Positions 24,939 through 33,173 of a stretch of 64,000 bases of DNA are shown piece after piece; the first letter of the stretch is position 1; every line of letters starts with the position of its first letter. The DNA is taken from positions 124,001 to 188,000 of the forward strand of contig LN483072.1 in NCBI GenBank assembly GCA_900016675.1, given 5' to 3'. The DNA comes from Arthrobacter saudimassiliensis (GTDB lineage Bacteria > Actinomycetota > Actinomycetes > Actinomycetales > Micrococcaceae). A model generated the notes under the pieces. The model was given only the letters and a program-made list of their open reading frames with translations. It made no database searches and had not been told where the DNA came from. Made by a program: the position numbers and the translations under genes.

Positions 24939-25696
24939 AACTGGATGCCGCGGGACAGCCCGCCGTCCACCAGCACGTTGGCTCCCGTCATCCGGGCCGC
25001 TCGCGAGCTGGAGACGAAGACGACGACGTCGGCCACCTCCTGCGGCGTGCCCATCCGGCCGGTAGGGTTCAGGTCCATGGACTCCCGGAACAGCTGCGGG
25101 TCGCCGGCTTCGATGCTCTGCCACACCCCGCCGTCGTGATAGGTGTTGCCCGGCGAGACGGTGTTGGCGCGAATCCCCCTCGCGGCCAGCTGGAACGCCA
25201 GCCCGGCCATGTAGGCGATCAGCGCGGACTTCACCGTGCCGTACGGTCCCGACGCGAAGTCCACCTCCCGGCCGGAGACGCTGGAGATGGCCACCAGCGA
25301 CGGCGCCTCGCTGCGTTCCACGTACGGCAGGGCCGCCTTCATCAGCGCCACGGTGCCCAGCAGGTCCACGCGCAGGCAGGCCTCCCAGGCTGCCGGATCG
25401 TCGGCGATCTCCAGCGCGCTGACGTTGCTGACCACCGCGTCCAGCCGGCCGAACCCCTCGCCGACGTCGGCCACCCAGCGGGCCACCGCGTCGGCGTCGG
25501 CCATATCGACCACCGCGCCGGCCACCCGCACCCCTGTGTCGGCCAGGGCCGCCTCCGTCGCGGCGATCTCCTCCGGGCCGCGGGCGCAGAACGCCACGTT
25601 GGTGCCCTCGGCGGCGAAAGCCTCCACAATCGCCCGGCCGATCCCGCGGGTACCGCCGGTAACCAGGGCCGTCTTGCCGGAGAGCTGCAGATCCAT
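24935..25696 (-). CDS. Short-chain dehydrogenase/reductase (SDR)
   Basis: 253 residues, a classical SDR. TALVTGGTRGIGRAI is the NAD(P)-binding loop (TGxxxGIG), VSNVSALE stands for the usual NNAG (altered to SNVS), and the catalytic Ser-Tyr-Lys lies in AISSVSGREVDFASGPYGTVKSAL. The C-terminal VLVDGGLSRGIQF is typical. The substrate is unknown; its neighbour upstream in the same direction is the acetamidase, 70 bases away. Confidence 0.9.
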   Translation of the reverse strand: MDLQLSGKTALVTGGTRGIGRAIVEAFAAEGTNVAFCARGPEEIAATEAALADTGVRVAGAVVDMADADAVARWVADVGEGFGRLDAVVSNVSALEIADDPAAWEACLRVDLLGTVALMKAALPYVERSEAPSLVAISSVSGREVDFASGPYGTVKSALIAYMAGLAFQLAARGIRANTVSPGNTYHDGGVWQSIEAGDPQLFRESMDLNPTGRMGTPQEVADVVVFVSSSRAARMTGANVLVDGGLSRGIQF

Positions 25697-25766
25697 GGCG
25701 CTTCCTCCATCTTTGCGGTGCGGTGTGTTTGTGAAAACGGTGGCGCTCGGCGGCGCGGCTGGACGC

Positions 25767-26822
25767 TCAGCGCAGCTCGGCGGCCCGCTGCCGCAGCTCC
25801 GCGTGCAGTCCGTCGTACGCCGTGGCGGCGGGGAACAGGTCCTTGCGGGCCTTGACCACCACAGAGTAGTTGGCGTCCACCACGTTGGCGATCGGCGCCT
25901 GCGCGGTCTGGCTCAGCAGCTGATAGGCGTCCATCTGGTGCAGCCCGAACAGCTCCTGGAACCAGCGCACCATCTCCACCTGCCCGATCCGCCAGGAATC
26001 CTCCATCGGCCGGGAGGAGCCGACGGCCATCCAGTGCGCGTCGGTTTCCAGCCGGGGCCAGGCCGGCGCGCCGCCCTTGATCAGTTCCACGAGGATGGTG
26101 GAGTTCATGGCGCCCTCGACGGCGGTGCCGCAGGCCTCGCCCTCGCCCTGCCGGTAGTGCCCGTCGCCGATGGAGAAGAGGGCGCCGGGCTGGTTGACGC
26201 CCAGGTACACGGTGGTGCCGGCCTTCACCTCCGGTGCATCCATGTTGCCGCCGAACCGTTCCGGCACCAGCGCGGAACGCACCTCCCCGCCCGGCGGGGC
26301 GACGCCCACGGTGCCGAGCATCGGCTCCAGCGGCAGGGCGACGTCGAACTCCGCGAAGCGGGCGGAGAACCCGACCGTGTTCCGGGCGGAGTCCACATGG
26401 TAGATCCACGTGGTGTCCGGCAGCGGGTCCTGCAGGAACGCGGTGCGGTCGGTGCTGGTCAGCCCGCCGAAGAACGGGATGGCGGCGGAGACACCGTAGC
26501 TGCGCGCCGGGGTCAGGTCCGCGATGTGCAGCGCCAGGGTGTCGCCCGGCTCGGCCCCCTCCACATAGAACGGCCCGGTCTGCGGATTCACGAAGCTCAG
26601 GTCCACCTTCTCGCTGGACAGGTCCTCCACCGAGGTCAGCGCGTTGTTGAACGCGTCCTCGCTCCACAGCTTCAGTGCGGTGCCGGGTTTCACCGTCATC
26701 ACCGGGGCCATTCCCCCGAAGGTGTAAACGAGCTGGTCACGGGTGATAGTCGATGATCTCCATGGCCGGATGCTATAGACCCTCCGGGTGCCCGGCAACG
26801 GGCAGGGCCGGTCCGCCGTCAT
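25767..26822 (-). CDS. Acetamidase/formamidase family enzyme, start uncertain
   Basis: A core of about 330 residues matches the FmdA/AmdA family (VDLSFVNPQTGPFYVEGAEPGDTL, GALFSIGDGHYRQGEGEACGTAVE), which releases ammonia from short amides. The conserved part begins at ITRDQLVYTFGG, but the only in-frame upstream starts are ATG 26822 and a TTG. A well-placed ATG at 26763 opens MEIIDYHP, a believable family N-terminus, but in another frame that stops after eight codons. A one-base change near 26745 would restore a single frame, so the gene may be recently damaged, or the odd long start may be used. Confidence 0.75.
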   Translation of the reverse strand: MTADRPCPLPGTRRVYSIRPWRSSTITRDQLVYTFGGMAPVMTVKPGTALKLWSEDAFNNALTSVEDLSSEKVDLSFVNPQTGPFYVEGAEPGDTLALHIADLTPARSYGVSAAIPFFGGLTSTDRTAFLQDPLPDTTWIYHVDSARNTVGFSARFAEFDVALPLEPMLGTVGVAPPGGEVRSALVPERFGGNMDAPEVKAGTTVYLGVNQPGALFSIGDGHYRQGEGEACGTAVEGAMNSTILVELIKGGAPAWPRLETDAHWMAVGSSRPMEDSWRIGQVEMVRWFQELFGLHQMDAYQLLSQTAQAPIANVVDANYSVVVKARKDLFPAATAYDGLHAELRQRAAELR

Positions 26823-26951
26823 CGCCCGCGCGGTCGCCCACCCGGCCCGGCGGGCAAACGCGCCGCAAACCGCGGATAATGGGCTCAGCCCGCCGCGGCG
26901 GCGCCTTCGCCCGGAGGCGTGCCCTGCCGCACGGGCGGAAGGAGAACCCAG

Positions 26952-27950
26952 GTGGCCCTGATCGACAACGCGGTCTACGTGGACGGGCGGCGGCACTGCA
27001 GCCCCGCCTCGCTGGATGAGACGTTCCAGGCCGTCCGCGAGACCGGCGGCATGGCCTGGATCGGGCTCTACCGGCCGGACTCCGTCGAGCTGCTGGCGGT
27101 CGCCGAGGAGTTCGGCCTGCACCTGCTCAGCGTGGAGGACGCCCTGGCCGGCCACCAGCGCTCCAAGCTGGAACGCTACGGCGACACGCTCTTCCTGGTG
27201 CTGCGCCCGGCCCGCTACCTCGACGAGGAGGAGCAGGTGGAGTTCGGCGAGCTGCACATCTTCATCGGCCCGAACTACGTGGTCACCATCCGCCACGCCG
27301 AGTCCCCGGACCTGCGGCGGGTCCGCAAACGGCTGGAACAGGAACAGCAGCTGCTGGCCCTGGGGCCGCTGGCCGTCATGTACGCCCTCCTGGACCAGGT
27401 GGTGGATGAATACGAGCCGGTCGCCGCGGGCCTGGAAAACGACGTCGACGAGATCGAGGACGAACTGTTCGGCGGCGACTCCGAGGTCTCCCGCCGCATC
27501 TACGAACTCTCCCGCGAAGTCATCCAGTTCCAGCGCGCCATCACCCCGCTGGAGGACATGCTGGAAGCCATCCGCCGCGACCCCGAGGCCGGAACGGCCC
27601 TGCCGGAGGTACTGCGGGACAACCTGCGCGACGTGCTGGACCACGTGCTGCGCCTGACCGACCGGGTGAACGCCTACCGGGCCATCCTCGACAACGCCCT
27701 GAACCTGTCCTCCACCCTCGCCTCCAACCGGCTGGCGGAAACCTCCATCGCCCAGAACGAGCAGGTGAAGCGGATTTCCTCCTGGGCTGCCATACTGTTC
27801 GCTCCGACACTGGTGGGCACGGTGTACGGCATGAACTTCGAGCACATGCCCGAACTGGACTGGCCGGCCGGCTATCCGCTGGCCCTGGCGCTCATGGTCT
27901 TGATGGGCATCGGCCTGTATGTCACGTTCAAGCGCAACAACTGGCTCTGA
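26952..27950 (+). CDS. corA: CorA-family magnesium/divalent cation channel
   Basis: 332 residues. A large cytosolic N-domain (to about 265) with long acidic helices (LENDVDEIEDELFGG) leads to two C-terminal helices. The first ends in the CorA selectivity motif Gly-Met-Asn (GTVYGMNFEHMPEL), and the C-terminus is positive (YVTFKRNNWL), as in all CorA channels. GTG at 26952 follows AGGAGAACCCAG. The META-domain lipoprotein starts 12 bases downstream and is probably co-transcribed. Confidence 0.92.
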   Translation: MALIDNAVYVDGRRHCSPASLDETFQAVRETGGMAWIGLYRPDSVELLAVAEEFGLHLLSVEDALAGHQRSKLERYGDTLFLVLRPARYLDEEEQVEFGELHIFIGPNYVVTIRHAESPDLRRVRKRLEQEQQLLALGPLAVMYALLDQVVDEYEPVAAGLENDVDEIEDELFGGDSEVSRRIYELSREVIQFQRAITPLEDMLEAIRRDPEAGTALPEVLRDNLRDVLDHVLRLTDRVNAYRAILDNALNLSSTLASNRLAETSIAQNEQVKRISSWAAILFAPTLVGTVYGMNFEHMPELDWPAGYPLALALMVLMGIGLYVTFKRNNWL

Positions 27951-27962
27951 TCAAAGGAGGAC

Positions 27963-28418
27963 ATGGTGAGAAGGACCCTGGCCCTGGCCGCGGCGATGCT
28001 GCTGCTGCCCCTGGCCGCCTGCGGTGATTCGGCGGGACAGTCCGCCGGCCCGTCCGCCCCGGCAACCGCCGATGGCGCGACGTCGGCCCCGACGTCGGCC
28101 GGTTCCGACGCCGGCGCTGAGGCCGACGAACCGGGCGGCCCCGTGCTGGGCGGCTGGGGAAACCTCGAGGATTCCTCCGCTCCCTCCCTGGAATTCGGCC
28201 CGGACGGCACCTACTCCGGCACCGACGGCTGCAACGGCATGGCCGGAAACTGGCGGGAGGACGGCGGCCGCGTCATCCTCGATCCCGGACCCATGACGCT
28301 GAAGGGCTGCCCCGACATCGACACCTGGCTGCGGGACGCGGCCTCGGTGGAGCCCGCCGATGATGTGCTGGCGGTGTTCAACGCCGAAGGGCTGCGGATC
28401 GGCGAGCTGACCCGCTGA
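27963..28418 (+). CDS. META-domain lipoprotein
   Basis: 151 residues. A lipoprotein signal peptide (LALAAAMLLLPLAACGD, lipobox LAAC) and an Ala/Ser/Pro-rich linker precede a META/HslJ-like domain: LEFGPDGTYSGTDGCNGMAGNWRED is the family signature with its conserved CNG. META proteins sit in the envelope and are stress related. AAAGGAGGAC lies right before ATG 27963. Its location right after corA suggests a shared transcript. Confidence 0.85.
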   Translation: MVRRTLALAAAMLLLPLAACGDSAGQSAGPSAPATADGATSAPTSAGSDAGAEADEPGGPVLGGWGNLEDSSAPSLEFGPDGTYSGTDGCNGMAGNWREDGGRVILDPGPMTLKGCPDIDTWLRDAASVEPADDVLAVFNAEGLRIGELTR

Positions 28419-28453
28419 TCCGCAGCCCTGCGGGGCGCGCTGTCCGGCTGAAG

Positions 28454-29863
28454 CTAGGCGTCCATCCGCTCCCGGACGACGGCGGGGGCGCGGCGCTTGT
28501 CGAAGACCGTGGCGCCGACCTCCTGCTCGGCCTGGTTGTGGATGCTCAGGTCGATGCCGGGCCGGTCCCGCAGCAGGGCCACGGCCGCCAGCGAGAGCAG
28601 CGCGAAGATCAGCAGGTAGGTGGAGACCGACGCCGAGGTGCCGGTGGCCTGCACCAGGGCGGTGGCGATGGTCGGGGCGAACGCTCCGCCGATGATGGCG
28701 CCCAGCGCGTAGGAAATCGAAACGCCGGAGAAGCGGACCGACGCCGGGAAGACCTCGCTGTAGAGCGCCGCCTGCGGCCCGTAGGTCAGGCCCAGGCCCA
28801 CGCTGAGCAGCGCCAGGCCGAGGAACAGCGCCTGGATGTTGCCGGTGTCGATCAGCCAGAACAGCGGGAAAACGGTCAGCGCCACGCAGAGGAAGCCGAT
28901 GATGTAGGTGCGGCGGCGGCCCAGGATGTCGGCCAGGAAGCCGGAGACCAGGGTGAACACGAACCACAGGAACGCCGCGGCGGTCACGGCCACGAGCACC
29001 TCGGTGCGGTCCATCGCCAGGTCGCCGGCCGGGTCGGTGGCGTAGCTGAGCACGAATCCGCCGGTGATCATGTACCCGGCGGCGTTGTTGCCGGCGAACA
29101 CCACCGCGGCGATCAGCACCAGGAGCCAGTGCCGGCGGAACAGCTCCACGATCGGCACCTTGGTCTGCTGCTTCTTCTCGGCGATCTCCTGGAACACCGG
29201 GGACTCGTCCACGCTGCGGCGCACGACCATGCCCACGATGATCAGCACGAAGCTGACCAGGAACGGCACCCGCCAGCCCCACTCAATGAACGCGTCGCCG
29301 GGCGAGATGACCCCGGACATCAGGGCCAGCATGCCGGAGGCGAGCAGCATGCCCAGCGGCACGCCGAGCTGCGGGAACGCACCGAACAGTCCGCGGCGGT
29401 TCGCCGGAGCGTGCTCCACGGCCATCAGGGCGGCGCCGCCCCACTCGCCGCCGGCGGAGATGCCCTGGATGATGCGCAGCACCAGCAGCAGGATCGGGGC
29501 CAGGACGCCGGCGGTCTCATAGGTGGGCAGCACGCCGATCAGGGTGGTGGCCCCGCCCATCAGGACCAGGGTGATCACCAGCATCGCCTTGCGGCCGATC
29601 TTGTCGCCGTAGTGCCCGGCCAGGAAGGCGCCGAGCGGCCGGAACAGGAAGCTCAGGCCCACGGAGGCGAACGCGATCAGCAGGCCGATCTGCGATCCGG
29701 CCGGCTCGAAGAACAGGCTGGCGAAGACCAGCCCGGCGGCGTTGGCGTAGATGAAGAAGTCGTACCACTCGATGGTGGTGCCCACGATGGTGGCAAAGGC
29801 CACCCTCCGCTGATCGTTGCGTGCTTTCGTCGGTGTCGGTGCTGCGGTGGTTGGTGCGCTCAT
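28454..29863 (-). CDS. MFS transporter of the metabolite:H+ symporter (MHS) family, copy 1
   Basis: 469 residues, 12 hydrophobic helices. GTTIEWYDFFIYANAAGLVF in helix 1 and GHYGDKIGRKAMLV after helix 2 are MHS signatures (ShiA, ProP, KgtP relatives), which import organic acids, shikimate or betaines with protons. It is a close paralogue of the next gene upstream (29999-31345) and follows it in the same direction after a terminator. The substrate cannot be told from the sequence. Confidence 0.9.
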   Translation of the reverse strand: MSAPTTAAPTPTKARNDQRRVAFATIVGTTIEWYDFFIYANAAGLVFASLFFEPAGSQIGLLIAFASVGLSFLFRPLGAFLAGHYGDKIGRKAMLVITLVLMGGATTLIGVLPTYETAGVLAPILLLVLRIIQGISAGGEWGGAALMAVEHAPANRRGLFGAFPQLGVPLGMLLASGMLALMSGVISPGDAFIEWGWRVPFLVSFVLIIVGMVVRRSVDESPVFQEIAEKKQQTKVPIVELFRRHWLLVLIAAVVFAGNNAAGYMITGGFVLSYATDPAGDLAMDRTEVLVAVTAAAFLWFVFTLVSGFLADILGRRRTYIIGFLCVALTVFPLFWLIDTGNIQALFLGLALLSVGLGLTYGPQAALYSEVFPASVRFSGVSISYALGAIIGGAFAPTIATALVQATGTSASVSTYLLIFALLSLAAVALLRDRPGIDLSIHNQAEQEVGATVFDKRRAPAVVRERMDA

Positions 29864-29934
29864 AACTGTTCTTTCTGTGGGGGCAGAGAACGGGCTGTGC
29901 CTCCGGCGGGGGCGGGGCCCGCGGCCCGAAAGGG

Positions 29935-29973
29935 AAAGAGCGGCCGACGGCGGGGCGCCGTCGGCCGCTCTTT
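29935..29973 (-). terminator. Strong terminator between the two MHS transporter genes
   Basis: A perfect 16-bp stem (AAAGAGCGGCCGACGG and its complement) with a 7-base loop, 26 bases after the stop of the upstream transporter, so the paralogues are probably separate transcripts. Confidence 0.8.
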
Positions 29974-29998
29974 CTGTGGGGGGGGTGCCGGATGGTTT

Positions 29999-31345
29999 CT
30001 AGCGGGCCAGCGGGGCCTTGTGGACGTCTTCGACGTGCAGGTCGGCGCCCTTGGTTTCCTTGACCATGGTCACGGCGACGAAGGAGATGACGCAGAGGAC
30101 CATGATGTAGATGCCGATGGAGCCGGACCAGCCGGTGGCCTCCAGCAGCATTTCGGCGATCATCGGGGCAAACGCGCCGCCGAGGATGGCGCCGATCGCG
30201 TAGCCGATGGAGACGCCGGAGTAGCGGACCCGGGCCGGGAACATCTCGGCGTACAGCGCGGACTGCGGGCCGTAGGACAGGCCCAGGCCGATGGTCAGCA
30301 CGAAGATCGAGAGCCCGAACAGGAACACGTTGGCGGTGTCGATCAGCAGGAACATCGGGATGGCCCAGAGGAAGACCCAGGCGTAGCCGATCTGGAAGGT
30401 GCGGATACGGCCGATCTTGTCCGAGAGGATGCCGCCGTACATGGTGAAGATCAGCCAGCCGAAGGAGCCCACGGCGGTGGCCAGCAGCACGGACGGACGC
30501 TCCATGCCCAGCGTCTTGCCGGCGTAGGAGGCGAAGAACGCGATGACCAGGTACCCGGCGGCGTTGTTGGCGATGAAGATCAGCGCGGCGAGGATGACCT
30601 CGCGGGAGTTGTGCTTGAACAGCTGTCCCAGCGGGGCGGAGGATTCCTTCTTGCGCTGCTGGATCTCCTGGAAGACCGGGCTCTCATCGACGGTGCGGCG
30701 GATGAAGTAGCCGACGAAGATCAGGGCCACGGAGAGCAGGAACGGAATGCGCCAGCCCCATTCCAGGAACGCCTCGTTGCTCATGGAGCTGGAGATGATG
30801 AACATGACGAAGGTCGCCAGGATCATGCCGACCGGCACGCCGATCTGCGGGTAGGCGCCGAAGAAGCCGCGCTTGTTGATCGGTGCGTGCTCCACGGACA
30901 GCAGGGCCGCGCCGCCCCATTCGCCGCCGGCGGAGAAGCCCTGCAGGATGCGCAGCACCAGCAGCAGGATCGGGGCCGCGACGCCGATGGAGGCGTAGGT
31001 GGGCAGCACGCCGATCAGGGCGGTCGCTGCGCCCATCATGACCAGGGTGAAGACCAGCATCTTCTTGCGGCCCAGCTTGTCGCCCAGGTGGCCGGCGACG
31101 ACGGCGCCCAGCGGGCGGAACAGGAAGCTGATGCCGATGGAGGCCCAGGAGACGATCTGCGCCAGGGCGCTGCCCTCGCCCAGCGGGGCGAAGTACAGGG
31201 ACGCCAGCACCAGGCCCGCGGCCTGGGCGTAAATGAAGAAGTCGTACCACTCGATGGTGGTACCGACCAGGGTGCCGGCAAGGACTTTGCGCTCTTCCTT
31301 GCTCATCCGCTGCGAGGACGCCGCAGACGCAGATGCTGTGGTCAT
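29999..31345 (-). CDS. MFS transporter of the metabolite:H+ symporter (MHS) family, copy 2
   Basis: 448 residues, 12 hydrophobic helices, with the same helix-1 sequence (GTTIEWYDFFIYAQAAGLVL) and loop (GHLGDKLGRKKMLVF) as its neighbour. The pair arose by tandem duplication. Less GC-extreme codon use than copy 1. A complex inverted repeat lies upstream at 31622-31665. Substrate unknown. Confidence 0.9.
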   Translation of the reverse strand: MTTASASAASSQRMSKEERKVLAGTLVGTTIEWYDFFIYAQAAGLVLASLYFAPLGEGSALAQIVSWASIGISFLFRPLGAVVAGHLGDKLGRKKMLVFTLVMMGAATALIGVLPTYASIGVAAPILLLVLRILQGFSAGGEWGGAALLSVEHAPINKRGFFGAYPQIGVPVGMILATFVMFIISSSMSNEAFLEWGWRIPFLLSVALIFVGYFIRRTVDESPVFQEIQQRKKESSAPLGQLFKHNSREVILAALIFIANNAAGYLVIAFFASYAGKTLGMERPSVLLATAVGSFGWLIFTMYGGILSDKIGRIRTFQIGYAWVFLWAIPMFLLIDTANVFLFGLSIFVLTIGLGLSYGPQSALYAEMFPARVRYSGVSIGYAIGAILGGAFAPMIAEMLLEATGWSGSIGIYIMVLCVISFVAVTMVKETKGADLHVEDVHKAPLAR

Positions 31346-31931
31346 GGGAACTCCGATGTTCTTGGCCTGAACTGCCAGCTGGGATTAGGGAAACGAATTA
31401 CTGAAAGAACGGTCGGTAAAACGTGCTACACGATACCGCCCCATGTGACCCAGGACACTTGTTCCGGGGAATGTGACGCTTTCGCCCGCGAAAATGACAC
31501 AGCGCGGCAGGCCCTGGACCTCGGCTTCCCTTGGAAATCAGCCACCGGCAACACCTCCGACTATCCGCGAGCACTGCATGCCCCCGTGGCCCGTCCTGCC
31601 GGACCACCGCTGCAGTGTTCGATAGTTGAACTGCTGTCTCTTTTTGCGAACAGAGCAAAACTATAGACGGGGTGTGATCAAGCGCACAAGTTGGCCACGT
31701 CACACTGCGGAGCAGCAGCAGTGACGGGCGACGGCGCGGCGAAGGCGGGCGGCGAAGCTGCTGCGAACGCGAAACGGGCGGCACCGAAGGCGGCAGCGCG
31801 AGGCGGCCGCAGGGCTCCGGGTGCTGGCCACGCGCGTGCCGGGCAACCGCCGCAGCCGGACTCCGGACATCCAGGCTCAGGGCTCCGCGGCACGTCCGCG
31901 GGGCCCGGATGGAACGGTCAGCAGGTGGGCG
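31346..31931. other. 586-base gap between MHS transporter and P450 genes
   Basis: No gene was found; both strands lack codon bias over the middle of the gap. The part near 31600-31680 is AT-richer and carries the regulatory repeat described separately. The part from 31700 to 31930 is GC-rich and Ala/Pro/Arg-coding in all frames, which is noise in such DNA. Confidence 0.4.
31622..31665. promoter_or_regulatory. Nested inverted repeats upstream of the MHS transporter
   Basis: Outer arms ATAGTT (31622-31627) and AACTAT (31660-31665) enclose inner arms TTTTGC (31642-31647) and GCAAAA (31655-31660). The element stands about 280 bases before the transporter start, in the only AT-rich patch of the gap, and may be a binding site or promoter core. 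Confidence 0.35.
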
Positions 31932-33173
31932 TCAGCCGGCCGCCTGAAGAATCACGCCGCTGCGCGGAATCGAGGGCAGCTGGGTCAGCGGCACGGTGAG
32001 GTCCTGCGCCGGGACCCGGTAGCGGCCCTCGGCGAGCAGGCGGGTGGCCTCTTCGACCAGGGCCAGGGTGATCGCTTCGCCGGGGCAGCGGTGGCCGGAC
32101 TCGACCTGCCCGCCGCCCTGGGGCACCAGCCGGTAGGGGTTGTCGTCCCAGCTGCGGAACCGTTCAGGACGGAAGGCCTGCGGATCGGGCCAGATCCGCG
32201 CGTCGTGATTGGTGCCGTACAGGTCCAGCATGGCCCAGGTCCCCGGCTTGAAGGTGTGTCCTCCCCAGCTGAACGTGGTGGTGGCCACCCCGGCCACGGC
32301 CGGGAAGAAGGGGTAGTAGCGGCGCACTTCCTGGGCGAACGGCTTCAGGTCCTGCAGCCGTTCCGCGTCGCCGGAGGCGAAGGCGGCGGCCCACTGCGGG
32401 TGCTCCACGAGCGCGGTGGCGGCGAAGGCGATGAACCGGGCCACGGCCACGATCGGGCGGATCACGTTGAGCAGCTCCACGGCGGCCACGTCCTCCGACA
32501 GCGGCGCGCCGTCGTCACCGGTCTGGGCCGCGATCAGGGCGGCCGGGCTGTCGGCGGGTGCGCGGCGGCGGCCGGCGCGCAGGTCGGCGATGATTCCGCG
32601 GGCCCACTTTTCCGTGCGCCGGCGGCGCAGCTGCGCCCACCAGTTCTTCGGCCCGAAGGACCCGGCCTGGTTCACCATCAGCGCGAACTCCGGAGCCCGC
32701 GCGTCCACTTCGCTGTCAGCGAGGGGCACGCCCGCCCACTCCGCGGCCGCAGCCGTGAGGATCCAGTGCGCTTCGCCGTGCAGCACCACCGGGTCCACGC
32801 CCCAGGAGTCGACGCGCCGCTTCCAGGTCCGGACGAAGATCTCCCGCAGCCGGGTGACCGCCTCCGGGCCCATCATGGCCAGGAACATGGCCTTCCGGTG
32901 CCGGTGCGCAGCGCCGTCGAGGGTCTGCACGCTGCCCTTGTCCTGCAGCAGGTGCACCACGGTGGGCGGCAAGGCGCCCTTGCGGGTGAAGCGGCCGCCG
33001 TCGTAGAAGACCTGAGCGGCTTCCGCCCCGCGCATGCACACCACCGGCCGCCCCGCGATCCGGGTGCGGAAGATGTCGGTGCCCAGCCGGTCGCAGCGTG
33101 CGGAGATAAAGGTGTATCCCTCACGCAGGAATGCGGCTGAGCTGTCGGGCGTGCGCAGTTTGGGGACGGTCAT
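31932..33173 (-). CDS. Cytochrome P450, CYP152 fatty-acid peroxygenase type
   Basis: 413 residues. The haem Cys is Cys363 in GGQVESGHRCPGEAITL, with the extended Cys loop of CYP152. The I-helix has Arg239-Pro240 (NVIRPIVAVARFIAF) instead of the acid/alcohol pair of normal P450s; in this family that Arg binds the fatty-acid carboxylate and makes H2O2 the oxidant. At the distal position equivalent to residue 85 of P450-BSbeta/OleT there is Gln83 (KGSVQTLDG), as in hydroxylating members, rather than the His of alkene-forming OleT. ATG 33173 overlaps the glycosyltransferase gene by 53 bases. Confidence 0.9.
   Translation of the reverse strand: MTVPKLRTPDSSAAFLREGYTFISARCDRLGTDIFRTRIAGRPVVCMRGAEAAQVFYDGGRFTRKGALPPTVVHLLQDKGSVQTLDGAAHRHRKAMFLAMMGPEAVTRLREIFVRTWKRRVDSWGVDPVVLHGEAHWILTAAAAEWAGVPLADSEVDARAPEFALMVNQAGSFGPKNWWAQLRRRRTEKWARGIIADLRAGRRRAPADSPAALIAAQTGDDGAPLSEDVAAVELLNVIRPIVAVARFIAFAATALVEHPQWAAAFASGDAERLQDLKPFAQEVRRYYPFFPAVAGVATTTFSWGGHTFKPGTWAMLDLYGTNHDARIWPDPQAFRPERFRSWDDNPYRLVPQGGGQVESGHRCPGEAITLALVEEATRLLAEGRYRVPAQDLTVPLTQLPSIPRSGVILQAAG

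Noticed and set aside
28538-31666. A 1042-codon open frame on the plus strand
   Set aside because: Antisense to the two MHS transporters; Gln/Asp/His-rich shadow composition.
31398-31784. 128-codon minus-strand frame between the MHS and P450 genes
   Set aside because: Ser/Arg/Pro-rich composition, no codon bias, no start signal.
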